Positions 21,131-31,397 of a DNA stretch of 64,000 nt are shown here, one piece after another. The DNA is from Oikopleura dioica (lineage: Eukaryota > Chordata > Appendicularia > Copelata > Oikopleuridae), in the NCBI GenBank assembly GCA_907165135.1, contig OU015566.1, positions 3,908,501 through 3,972,500 of the forward strand, given 5' to 3'. A program made the position numbers and the translations under genes. The first letter of the stretch is position 1. The number at the start of each line of letters is the position of its first letter. The notes beneath the pieces are model-generated. The model made no database searches. It saw only the letters and a list, made by a program, of their open reading frames with translations, and was not told where the DNA came from.

Positions 21131-22627
21131 CTAATGATGCCCAGAATGATCATTTTCATGCATCATTTGCATATGCTCTTCATGGCTCATCGACTGATGC
21201 ATCATCGAATCGTGTTGTATCATTCCCATGTGGTCTCCATGGCTCATTGATCCATGATTTCCTCCATGCATTTGATGCATTCCATGGTCTCCTTCGTCTC
21301 CTCCCATTTTGTGATGTGCATGGCTCATCATTTCCGGAACAGCGGGTCGTTTCCAGTGGCCCATCGAAATGTGCATGTCTGAGAATGACCCCGCGTCGCC
21401 TGGGTATCGAGCTTCTCTCTCGATCAGATATTGAGGAATATCTGCGGCATTGTCAGCGCTAGAATATCGATATTTTCTAGGAAAACTTGGTTTATTCTTA
21501 CTTTTTCCAGCACTCAGGCGACTCGTTCGGGGAGAATGTATAAGGAACTGTATACATCAAATACATATTGCACATCTCATCCTGTCGACCTGGCCCGTCG
21601 AAGACATCGATGCCGTTTTTATTGTCAAATGTGCAGATAGCGCGGACATAGTCCCACTTATAAAGAGTGATGGGACCACCAACTCGTGTAAAGAAACCTT
21701 GGGGCCACTGAGGGTTGCCTTTTCCGATAAGGGTCCAGTCTTTTTTGTGTGGTCGACGGACGAAGGCGCTGACAACTCGTCCGTTATCGTGAGTATGAGC
21801 TCTTTTTTCTGTTATTAGATGAAAAAACAGCTAGCTCTTATAATGACCGTACAGATATTTATACTGATTCTCAAAATTATCAAATAGTATCATGAATTCA
21901 ATGATTCAGGAATATTTAAGCAAAGAACGATTTAACAAGTTTGTGACTTTTGATAATCTAGATTATAGAGTCTAGAATCTAGAATAACACTTTCCTGAAA
22001 GCAAAAACTTCAATCGGATTTCGCCTGAATCTGCAGGCAACATGAACATTTGTCCTCTCCCTTGCTGGTAGATGAAACTCCGGACTGGCAAGGAGATAAA
22101 TGCCGACAGTTTTTTTCGGTGGCTCAGTTGTCAGCTCAAACTCGACTCCCGTCAGATTGTCAGCTCCATGAAATTTATCCTTGTAGTGCGCCTCGATCGC
22201 GATTGACTTGATTCCTGAGACGCCTCCGACGTGAATTCCAGCGTCGGGCGGGAATTCTAGCTGACCGGCTGCCATCGCCCAGGAGAAGATGATCTGTTCG
22301 CCAGAGCATGGGACATTTGGGCTAGCATCGAGAGTTTGATGAGAGAAGTCGTCTTTGCATCCGCGAACGATCATGTGATGGACCTTTTCATCGAATAAGG
22401 GTGTCACGGCTTTATTTGTGGATCAAAAACGGCTCATAGAAGATCTTGATTGAATAGAATTTTGATTTAATCCACTTTCCTGTGATGAAAAAATCTCCTT
22501 CTCCGATTCTCTTGGTCAGGGAAATCTTCGTGTTCAAATACTGATCATCTTTCAATGCCCTAGCATTTTTCATTTGAAATTTTTCTTTCAACGCATTTGC
22601 CCCCAAAATGAGATTGAAAAGTTTCAT
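21131..22627 (-). CDS. Peptidylglycine alpha-hydroxylating monooxygenase-like (PHM) with His/Met-rich tail
   Basis: PHM is a secretory-pathway copper enzyme hydroxylating glycine-extended peptides, the first half of C-terminal amidation. Exon 1 (22627 to about 22480) has a short hydrophobic start and DDQYLNTKISL; exon 2 (about 22408-21985) has the first copper-site histidines (KVHHMIVRGC), IEAHYKD and a C-terminal CRF...VFAF; exon 3 (about 21806-21505) has the second-site HTH (AHTHDNGRVV), the Met-ligand region (DEMCNMYLMYT) and SPECW; exon 4 (about 21460-21131) ends in a His/Met-rich tail (HGDHMGMIQHDSMMHQSM). All expected copper ligands are visible. No lyase (PAL) domain follows, so it is a stand-alone PHM. 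The first intron appears to start GA rather than GT, which is uncertain. The ZP gene ends 170 nt upstream on the same strand. Confidence 0.85.
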
Positions 22628-22797
22628 CCTTGAAAAACGTTTTATTCTGCTTTTGATTTTTATTGAACCAAAAAAGAAATAAGGAGAGTTTTATATGACA
22701 GGCGAGAGATGAGTTTTGACAGATTATTTGACAGGAGGAAGAAATTTTGCATTGATGTCACGATCGGTCGTTTTCGAGAGAATTCGAGACCGGGATC

Positions 22798-24259
22798 TTA
22801 TAAGGTGTACCCAGTAGTGCAGGAGGGAGTTGGAGGGCAAGAATTGACATCTGCGACTCCAGCTTTTTTGGGTCAGCAAAGGTTTTTGTCAACAAGGTTT
22901 TTTGTCAACAAGGCTTTTCGACAACAAGGCTTTTTGTCAACAAGGCTTTTTGTCAACAAGGTTTTTTGTCAACAAGGCTTTTTGTCCGCAAGGCTTTTTG
23001 TCGACAAGGCTTTTTGTCAACAAGGTTTTGTCAACAAGGCTTTTTGTCAACAAGGTTTTGTCAACAACGCCTTTTGTCAACAAGGTTTTGTCAACAAGGC
23101 CTTTTGTCAACAAGGTTTTGTCAACAAGCTCTCGAAGCTATTGCTGACCTTTCCTGTAAAAGTGCAAACATCAATCGATCCATCAAGATAAAAAGTCCCG
23201 GTCGTCGAAAAAGAAAACGCATTGAATTCAAAATCAAGAACTCTATTTGTCGAAACCATCGAGCTGCCATCTATTGGCCCAAAATCAAGAATCGTCGTCT
23301 TGCAAAAATCCTTGACGACCTCGTAAGAGTTTCCTGTACGACTAGAATCTTCATAACTGATGAGATTCTCCAGGTAGAACTCGGCGTTGGAGGCTAATGA
23401 CGGGGCGGAAATTCTGGCGTAGATTTTTTGACCGACGAGGGAGGTCGAGATGGCACTGGTTCGGCTTGAGTCTTCGAAGAGTTCTAGCGTTGCGACATTT
23501 GAAATCTAGATTTTTCAATCAAAACGCTTTTTCTGCTTGTTTTACCTGAAGATTCTGAGTTTCTTGATCTCCAATCAAGCTCGGCGCAACTGTCACTCCC
23601 TCAAACCCTTCATCAACTGTTTCACTTCCATCCCTCCAGATCTCACAACTCGCAGTGTATTTGAAAACATCATCGAATCCACTGATACTCGCCCCTGTTA
23701 TTTCCCAAGTGAGCAGGAGTCCATCGTCAATCGCTGCTATTGTTGGGTCGCATTCGGAGATTTCAAAACTTTCAACGAATCTTGTCATCATTGGAGCACT
23801 TGATCCCGTACAAGAGCCGATTTTAATTCGCGCGTCTGATTCTTGATTAGATGGAAGATCGAGGTAAATGTCTTTGACATTTGCAACGACAACCAGCGAA
23901 TTTCCTTGAATATATCAGAGTCAGTAAAGGCTTCCTGTGAAGCTAAAATCGTCATTTTTCTGGGGTTTTGTCAGGAACCGACAATAAAATTTCGACAAAT
24001 TTTGCGTGGGCGGCTACTCGGCTTCTGATTGGCCGGTAAGCCGAATACAGGCTTCTGATTGGTTGAAAATTTCCACGCAAAATTTGTCGAAATTTTTTGC
24101 CGGTTTCTGTCAAAATCCCATTTTTCTTCCTGTACCTGTGCAGACAACCGCGATATTCGTCTGCTTGCATGTCCCTGTACTCGACTCATAAGTCCAGTTC
24201 TCTGGGCATGCGAAACCAAACGCTTCTCTTATCAAGAAAAACAGGACAAAAAGGGGCAT
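22798..24259 (-). CDS. Secreted ZP-domain protein
   Basis: ZP domains polymerise extracellular matrix or egg-coat proteins. The start at 24259 gives a signal peptide (MPLFVLFFLIREAFGFA) followed by CPENWTYESSTGTCKQ and a Cys pair. After an intron containing a MITE come exons about 23940-23545 (GNSLVVVANVKDIYLDLPS, CTGSS, SECDPTIAA, CEIWRDG) and about 23510-23145. The latter has the ZP C-terminal signature: KIYARI, EFYLENLISYED, FCKTTILDFGP, then LDFEFNAFSFS and FYLDGSIDVCTFTG. A last short exon after the minisatellite intron (about 22862-22798) reads GVADVNSCPPTPSC and GYTL with a stop. No membrane anchor or GPI signal is seen after the ZP module. Confidence 0.75.
22866..23130. repeat. Minisatellite, 16-bp unit, in ZP gene intron
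   Basis: About 16 tandem copies of a TTTTTGTCAACAAGGC-type unit with slight variants; the right half also has 13-15 bp units lacking one or two T. It fills most of the last intron of the minus-strand ZP gene. The repeat is open in several plus-strand frames, but that is a by-product. Confidence 0.9.
23972..24111. mobile_element. CCAAT-type MITE (GGAACCGACA family)
   Basis: About 140-bp inverted-repeat element: left end AGGAACCGACAATAAAATTT, right end AAATTTTTTGCCGGTTTCTG, with internal inverted TTCTGATTGG motifs and CGCAAAATTTGTCG arms. A relative lies at 44271-44405 and further ones at 58345-58630. It is in an intron of the ZP gene. Confidence 0.85.
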
Positions 24260-24784
24260 TTTCTTCAACTTTCTCTTTTGGATTGAACGCAAATGTGATC
24301 TAAACTGATCGACAAATTTCACGCATTTTGCCCTTTTTCCCTGGAAAATCGATCAGTCGGAACTAAGAAAACAGAAGTTCCAGCGCTCGATGCAATCAGA
24401 TACCAAAATTAAACGGTCTGTGAAGTTTTTCGGGTCGAGTGGACAGTATTTGTGTTCGATGGAACAATTTTATTAAGGAAACAGAGCAGAGATTTCTTCA
24501 CTTTTTGTGGTGGAGGGCGGACCATTCAGCGAGAAGTCCTACTGGAAGTCGCTTTTTTCGGATTTCGGAATTCAAATTTTTCGACATTCGAATTGCGCTA
24601 GAAATGAAAGCGAAAAGAAAAAATTGAAAAATCTTCATTTGAAAATTATTCGACAACTGCGGCTTTTTATCGCATCCTTTTGTTAATAAAAAATGAGCTG
24701 CAGATTAAAAAGTTTGGCTGCCAAAAATCGCGGCGCATTATGTCCTTGACGTTTATTTACAGATACAGTTCTGGATAACGATCT
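24260..24784. other. Intergenic, no gene recognised
   Basis: Upstream region of the ZP gene and 3' flank of plastin. AT-rich, with only short frames lacking family likeness. Confidence 0.5.
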
Positions 24785-27700
24785 TTATACAGGCAGAATA
24801 TTGCCTTGCTCGGCCTTTTCAAAGCTCCTCGACATTAGGCCAACAAAAATGGTCAAAATCATCTTTTGCTTTCCTTCGACCAAGTCCATCGGAGAAGCGT
24901 AAATCTTCGCGCCAATTTTTCGAGAAAGATTGATCGCTAGCTGGGCATTTTGAAGCCGCTCATCTGGTGCCATAAAACCGTCGGAAGCGATGCTTTTGGC
25001 TACCTGAAAATATTTTTTGAAAAAAAAAAGAAAAATCTTTCGCAGCTTCTTACCATGTTGTAATCGACTGATCGAGGAGAGATGACATCGCATAGATCTA
25101 TCACTGCAAATGCCAGATCTTTGTCCTTGAACGAATTCACTCTTGATTCTTTTTGGTGTTTCCCTGAAAAAAACATGAATCAGTTTCAAATCTTTTCATG
25201 AGTTGGAATTTGAAAATTTTAAAAATATAACCCATAAAATCTACTTAAAAATCAGGAACAAAATTTTTTTTCATCACAGATCTTCGACCTTCTTTTAAAA
25301 ATATTTTCAAGTACGTTGTTAGTTACACTTGAATTTTTTAGCACTTTTATACCTATTGAACACTTGCTTACCTAGGGTATCATTGCACCATTGCATAATC
25401 TCATTGTCCCTGATCTCCCCATCCATACTGGACAAAACCTTGGTCATATAACTCCTCATCAGTTGCCAAAGAATCGCTAGGGTTCTGGTCCGATCCATTT
25501 CGTAAATATTCGCGCCGTTAATTCCAACCTTAAAGGTTCAAGTTCGATTTGGAAACGAGAGAAGGTGACATACGAGCGAGTAGTTGAGTTTTTTCGTGCC
25601 AACGTCAACAGCATAGGCGCAATTTTCCATGCATCGCATGTGCCGCTGCCACTTGTCGTAGGATTTATGAACACGAGACCAGTTGACAGCTCCGGGCTTG
25701 ATTTCGTCCTCGATCTTTAATAAGTACAGTCCATCGCGCAAGTCGGAGTACAGACGCGACACTGTTGATGGCATCACTAAATTATAAATGTCAGAAGAAG
25801 ACCAAGAAAGCATTGTACTTTTTGAAAATGGCTGCAATCCAAGTGAGTTCACCCAATTTCGATAAGTTTCTTCTTCTCTAGTTTCCTCTTCGACCAAGTT
25901 TTCCAGCTCTTCCAAGTTCTCCAAATCCAGCTCATCCAGTACCTCTTGCGCGATGTCCGCCTTTGACAGCCCAGAATGCTTGTTGAACAAAGCGGCTAGA
26001 AAGGCGAGATTGAGCTTTTCATTTCCGTTGACGATATCGTCCGGCGTCAAAATCGGATTCATGCCGATTGCTTTTGCCATTTCCAGCATCGACGCAGCTC
26101 GAGCCCGTTTGTCAGCAATTTTGATCACTTTTGCGGCGAGATTTTTTGTCGAATTCGATGGTGAAATTTGCTCCAAAAGGTTTATAAACGCGACGGAGTT
26201 CGACAAATCACTTCCAAAATTGCCAACGAACTCTCCATTTTCTTTTAGCCCCTTGTTTCTCAGAATTTTCGCGGCTTCATCGTCGTTGTCTGCGGAGTTG
26301 TGAAGATGATGGTTGACCCATCGCATGAGAATCTGCTCGGGGTTCATTTCGTCCAAGCTTTTGATATTTTCGCCGGGTCGGAGAAGGGCGGCAATGTCGA
26401 TATTCTTGGCGAGGGAGATTTTCGAGAGAAGACTATGTCGGATAATTTGCCAAAGAAGACCTAAAAACATATATTATATTATAAATCGCTAGGCTAGGCT
26501 AGGCTAGGCAGAGCGAATTTTTAAAAAGCTAGGCGAAAAAAGCTAGGCGAATTTGTTGTCAAAGACTCTAGGCTAGGCTAGGCTAGGCGAATTCGCCTTA
26601 GGCGAATCTAGGCGAAAAAAAGCAAAAACGCGATAAATTTCAATTTTTTTAGGCGATTAGGCGAAAAGCGAAAATTACGCGAAATTTTTGGCTCGGTTCG
26701 CCTAGATTTCGCCTAGATCTGCTTAGATCTGCCTAGATTTTGCCTAGATTCGCTTTCATTTCGCCTTGATTTCATCTAGATTTCGCCTTAATTCGCCTAA
26801 CTTCTTCGCTTAGGCAAAATTCAAGGCGAATTTTCATTTTCGCCTTGTCGCCTAGCTTCGCCTAAGGCACCAGTATGAGTTAAGGCTAAGCTAGGCTAGG
26901 CGAAATTTCAAGAGTCAACGCCTAGCCAGGCAGCTAAGCGAATTCGCCTAGCCTAGCCTAGCCTAGCTTTTTAGGCGAATTCGCCTAGGCGATTTCGAAC
27001 CCTGATTATATTATATTATATACCCAGGACAAGATGCGGCACGCCTGTTTTGATATCATCCGGTCTGATATTCACAACTTTGCAACCAAGTGCCAAGGCG
27101 CTGTTTAGACCAAGGATGATGTTTTCCGCTTTTTGGAAGATATTCATGTTCTCGCTTTTATTCATGACTCGCTCATCAACTGTTCCCGGTTTCGCGCAAT
27201 TGATCGCTTTGCAGAGGATGATGCCATCGGAAACGCATTTGAAGAGCGCTTCCGTTTCGACTTCGAGCGGCAAGTGGCGGCGGCAATCCTGGTCGGAAGA
27301 CAAGTGCTGGTTGATCCAAGTGGAAAAGGCGCGGCGCTCGGCGAGGGAGTAGGCATGCGAGGCGAGATAGCTTTCCGTTTGTTTTTCGGAAATTTCGACT
27401 TCGTGGTTCTTTTTGTTGATGAGGCCTTTTGCTTGTTTGACTGAGCTCTTGAACTGATTGCAAACATCCGACTTTTTCTCCGCCATAAAGATCTCCGCAA
27501 AACTCAGAATCGTCAGACTCTTTCCTTGATCATCTCCCCTTGCTTCCATGATCCGTCTGATTTCGTAGCCGGGGAGTTCTCTCAAACAGCTTTTGAAGAG
27601 CCCGTCGAGGTAGTTTTCAGGAACTTGGCCGGTTTTGTCCGTGTCTTGCTCGGAAAAACCTCCGGCGATTGTGACTCGATCTTCTTCGGAAATTCCCAGG

Positions 27701-28392
27701 GAGACGAGTTCGTCAAACAGTTTTTGGGCGTAGTCGGACATTTTGAAGAGCAAAATCGGATTCCTGAAAACCAAATTTGAGGAGGAAAAAAGCGGCTCCG
27801 ATTTACCTTTCCATTTCATCGACGGAATCCAAAAACTCGCAGCTTGGCGCTCGTTTCATTTTTCCCTCTTCCCTGCTGCTTTTGACTTTTTCAACTGTTC
27901 CGTCCGAAATTGTCCCCAAGTTGAGATGCCCTTTTGGCAGCGTATGGTCTGCCCGTTTGAGCAAGCTACTGTCAATGGAGCCAGTAGAAGCGACTGATTT
28001 CGCCAAAGCAACGAATTCGTCGAGGGAGACTTCGCCATGGAGCTTTGTTTGAAGCGAGATTGAGAGCTCCCGAGCTCGTTTTTTGGGGATTTTGATTTCG
28101 GACTCTTTGATCACATTTACGAGGAGGCATTTGTCAATGGTGCCGAGTTGCTGGGTGTCGAACTGAAGATTTTATAGCGATTTTTAGAGGAAAAATATTT
28201 TTAAGGGTGTCAACATCGATTTTGACAAATTTTTGGAATCGATGTTGATACCCTTAAGAATTTTCATTTCTTTACCTTCGCAAATGAATTGGCAATCTTC
28301 TTGTTTTCGTCATCACTAAAATTCGCGATTTCTCTAAGCTCGTTTTCAATTTTTTGAGCATATTCTTCGATAGAAATGAGATTTTCTTCCAT
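24785..28392 (-). CDS. Plastin/fimbrin with duplicated EF-hand headpiece
   Basis: Plastins bundle actin through four calponin-homology (CH) domains behind an EF-hand headpiece. Exons: 28392-28276 and about 28156-27809 (a headpiece-like module, KKIANSFAKFDTQQLGTIDK ... SLDEFVALAKS), then about 27765-27020 (second headpiece from SDYAQKLFDELVSLG, CH1 with FSTWINQHL), 26463 to about 25555 (CH1 end LWQIIRHSL, CH2, CH3 with NWVNSLGL), about 25525-25375 (RTLAILWQLMRSYMTKVL), about 25160-25055 and about 25005-24785 (CH4 end, LSRKIGAKIYASPMDLVEGK). The join after DEMER into NPILLFKMSDYAQ is in frame, so one transcript can carry both headpieces; an internal ATG (27741) could start a conventional form. 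The calcium loops look degenerate. The CH1 intron holds a 500-bp palindromic repeat. Confidence 0.9.
26488..27006. repeat. Palindromic CTAGGCGAA-type repeat block in a plastin intron
   Basis: About 520 bp built almost wholly from CTAGG, GGCGAA and complementary TTCGCC/CCTAG words. The left edge has GCTAGGCTAGGCTAGGC and the right edge its complement (GCCTAGCCTAGCCTAGC), so the whole block is a large imperfect palindrome with internal palindromes such as GGCGAATTCGCC. It is flanked by ATATTATATTATA-type sequence on both sides. No coding potential. Confidence 0.9.
28201..28257. mobile_element. 57-bp TTAA-flanked palindromic MITE in plastin intron
   Basis: Almost a complete hairpin: TTAAGGGTGTCAACATCGAT at the left, ATCGATGTTGATACCCTTAA at the right, with a loop of under 20 nt. 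It shares TTAAGGG termini with the elements at 10128, 32296, 35602 and 51401. It lies in the first plastin intron. Confidence 0.85.
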
Positions 28393-28892
28393 GATTTCAG
28401 TTTCAATTTTTTTCGGTCAATCGAGTAATTGAGAATAATAATCCGTGAGAAGATGGAAAATGAGCGAGTCAGTTGTGCCTAAAAGGGCACGGACCCAATC
28501 ACTGCGTGAGTCAACCCTCCCTCGAGCACTGTGCTAGTCTGGGCGCATACTACAAGCATGCGCATACGTATCAGCGCAGAATTAGCAAGGTCAAGAGCAA
28601 TTAGGATTAACAAGTTAACAAGATTGCATCATTTTCGCTTTGCTGGCTAGATTCTCCTTCATCTTGTTCGAAAAAAGCCTGAATATAAAAGTTCAGCTCT
28701 AATTACAGCCAATTTGAGGCCCTGTAAGATGTCTGTGTTTGAAGTACCCCCTGCAATTATTTTGGTCAGAGAACATAGACTCCGCAGTTGTCGGCATATT
28801 GAGAAAAACATCGTCCTAGCAACAGATTCATCTCAAATCTTTCGAGGAAGCGTGGTTTATTTAAAGCTTTTAAGAGTATTTTCAAAAGAGAA
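28393..28892. other. Intergenic between divergent genes
   Basis: Region between plastin (minus) and a kelch-type gene (plus), so probably holding both promoters. A GC-richer patch is at 28480-28570. I tested that patch mentally for a tRNA cloverleaf and saw no convincing A and B boxes. Confidence 0.4.
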
Positions 28893-30920
28893 ATGATAAT
28901 TTTTCTTTTAATTTTTGCGAAGCAAGCATGTCTTTGTTCGAATAACAAGGGATCTAAAAGTGGTTGTACGGAAAGAACTGTCATGGATCTCGAAGAACAT
29001 CGAGAAGGTTCTAAAAAAATTTGCTCTTTATGGGTAAAATATCTTTTCTGAACTTAATAAAAGTATCATGGTGGACGATCTACGGGAGCATGCGAATGGC
29101 CTTGAAAGTGAAAACAAGAAGTTAAAGAAGGACATTGAAATTCTCAATCAAAAGACAAAGAACCTCACTGAAAATCTATCAAACATGAAAATTGAGAATG
29201 AAAGACTTTCTAGCGAGGAAAGGCGGTAATTATAAACTCAAATTTCTGCGGTGAACTTTTGATTCAGACTTAATACGAGAAATAAAAACTTGTGGAAAAA
29301 GCTTCAGGGTCAAGCACAAAAAGGCAATTTTGGGCAGTATCTTTGATCTACCGCCAAAAATGTACATATTTTGTACATATTTCAGATTCTGAAATAATCA
29401 GGCTGAAAACTGAGAACGCAAGCTTGATCGCTGCCAATGAAGAACTACTAGTTGCAAGATCAAAAACAGATGAAGCAGAGGCTGCATTGACTGAAATCAA
29501 GGAAGATTTAGATGAATCAAAGAAGGAGAAAACAGAGATTCAAGAAAAGTTGAACACTGAAAGAAAAAAGTACCAATCGTTGTTTCGTTATTTTGAATCG
29601 AGTGATTGCTTTAGGAATTCTGATCTTCAAAGCGAAATCGAACAGTGTAGAAGTAACGACGAAATTTTGAGGGATGAGATCAAGGAGGAGAAGGCGCGAT
29701 GCTCCCGAATTACTCAGGTTTGATAAGAAGATGTATCTTACTTAATCTAAGTTATTCATGAAATTTGGTAGGATTTGAAAAATGATCTCGAGCAAAGAAA
29801 AAACGAAACAGAAATGCTCAAAGAACAATTATCGAATCATGAAAAAAAAAATTCAAGATCTCCAGCTCGAAAGCGAAAACTGCTTTGGACAAGAGTATAA
29901 TTCTTTGATGGTGCTTGCAGGTTATGGAGCTCAAAAGGAGATCAGCTATGTGCTTAAACCGGACGGAAGTGCGATTTCTCGGAAAATCAAGATCCAGGAT
30001 GGTATTCCTCGGAGTATAAATTCAAAGTAAGTCAGTGATATTAAGTAACTCTTTATAAATAAGCTCAGATTTCAACAATAAGTGGCTGTGAAATCATCGA
30101 GCTAGATGCCAAACTTCGATTTGGTTATAGCACGGAATCTTCTGTCGTCACGGTGGCGGATCAACAATCAGGTTAAAATTTATAAATCTCTTTTATAAAA
30201 TTTAACAGGAATTATTTTTTAAGCAATAATTTGTTTTTCAAATGATGAAGCCTGGAAACAATGCGAAGAATTTGACGGAAGAGATGTTTCATTAAAACCG
30301 GCGACGAAGTACCCTCACTGGAATTCATGTTTGGCGCTCTTTCATGACCAACCTGTTGCAGTCGGTTCATACCTTCGGCCTCGCGGCCACAATAAAGTGG
30401 AGAAATTAAATGGCACATCTTGGATAGAATTACCAGATTTTCCAGAGTAAATGGACTTCTTTATTTTTGAATCATGATTTTTAGGCCAATACACTCTCAC
30501 TCCTGCATCGGTGTTTACGACGGATATCTTGTCCTGGGAGGTCGATACGAAAAGGAATATCGAGAAGACTGGTATTATTCCTCGTCACTAGATGTATATT
30601 TGTTTCATTACTCAAATTGGACGGTGGTTGGCCAGCTAAATGAACTTGTGAGATTATATTTTTGTAAAACCACAAGTGATTTTAATTTAGCATCATCACT
30701 CCTCTTCGATACGTTTTGGAAATACAATTTATCTTGTCAGCGGCATTAAAACACCGTATGTTAATCCCAACAATCGAAAAAATTGAGTGAGTTAAGCTTC
30801 GCTGTGGAAAAACTAGAATGGAACGGAGAAGAAATTTCCTCTTCAAAAGTCATCAACGGCCACGAATATTATTTTTATCGACCGATAATTTTTCCTGTCG
30901 ATGAATTTTTCTGTGCATAA
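28893..30920 (+). CDS. Secreted coiled-coil plus kelch-like protein
   Basis: The start at 28893 gives a hydrophobic signal (MIIFLLIFAKQACLCS) and a Cys-containing N-terminus. Exons about 29070-29228 and 29280-29308 encode heptad-like coiled coil (EHANGLESENKKLKKD), extended in 29384-29718 and 29772-29965 (LKTENASLIAANEELL). From about 29880 the protein becomes a kelch-like propeller: EISYVLKPDG, then SCEIIELDAK, ALFHDQPVAVGSYLRPRG, SHSCIGVYDGYLVLGGRY and IRFGNTIYLVSGIK, with a final exon (30796-30920) FAVEKLEWNGEEI ... PVDEFFCA after a 42-nt intron. The propeller matches the blade style of the proteins at 41430-43579 and 55291-56735. A run of ten A at about 29842 shifts frame between the coil and the propeller; one A fewer would restore it, so this is either an assembly slip or a damaging mutation. 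Confidence 0.7.
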
Positions 30921-31397
30921 ATTTCGATGAGAAATATTTCATCCAAAAACGTGTCAATCGTCTCAGCGTGTTACCGATAAGGATCTCGCTGTTTGCGTCA
31001 AGTTCACAGGTGGCTTTGTCTCTTCCGCGGGAGAGGTGCTTCTCTAAATTACGCAAATCGGTCGCCAAGATCGCTGCGGATAAGGCAAAAAGAAGGACCA
31101 CCCCGATCGAAATCACGGTCAAGTTCGAAAGAAAAAATGGGTCCTCCGGGATCCAAACAGCTGGATTGTGGGATCAGGCTCCGCCCACGAGTGCCCTCTT
31201 CTGATCGATAAAATGTCCTCGCGAGGATCTCTTTTGTCGAGCAAAACGAGTAGACAAGCTTGTCTCATTATCCCACTCAGCGATTTATTGCTCTATCTTG
31301 AATCAAGTTTGGTCGTCACGAGATTGAGAAAAAAAAATAAGAACAAAAGAAGCCCAAATTTTAAAGTACCCAGAAGATCAACTTTCTTAGAGAAAAA
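30921..31397. other. Intergenic, no gene recognised
   Basis: Separates two plus-strand genes. A minus-strand open frame here (to 31122) begins at TTG and overlaps the kelch gene end; it contains a hydrophobic run but has no other support. Confidence 0.4.

Noticed and set aside
22709-23191. 160-codon plus-strand frame with FVNKAFCQQG-type repeats
   Set aside because: Translation of the 16-bp minisatellite in the intron of the minus-strand ZP gene.
26488-27006. Palindromic block considered as a TTAA- or TA-type MITE
   Set aside because: No clear target duplication or distinct terminal repeats; described as a repeat block only.
28480-28570. GC-richer patch considered as a tRNA or tRNA-derived SINE
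   Set aside because: No proper A and B boxes or cloverleaf could be drawn.
30853-31122. Minus-strand frame with a hydrophobic N-terminus
   Set aside because: Starts at TTG, overlaps the last kelch exon and has no homology or splice support.
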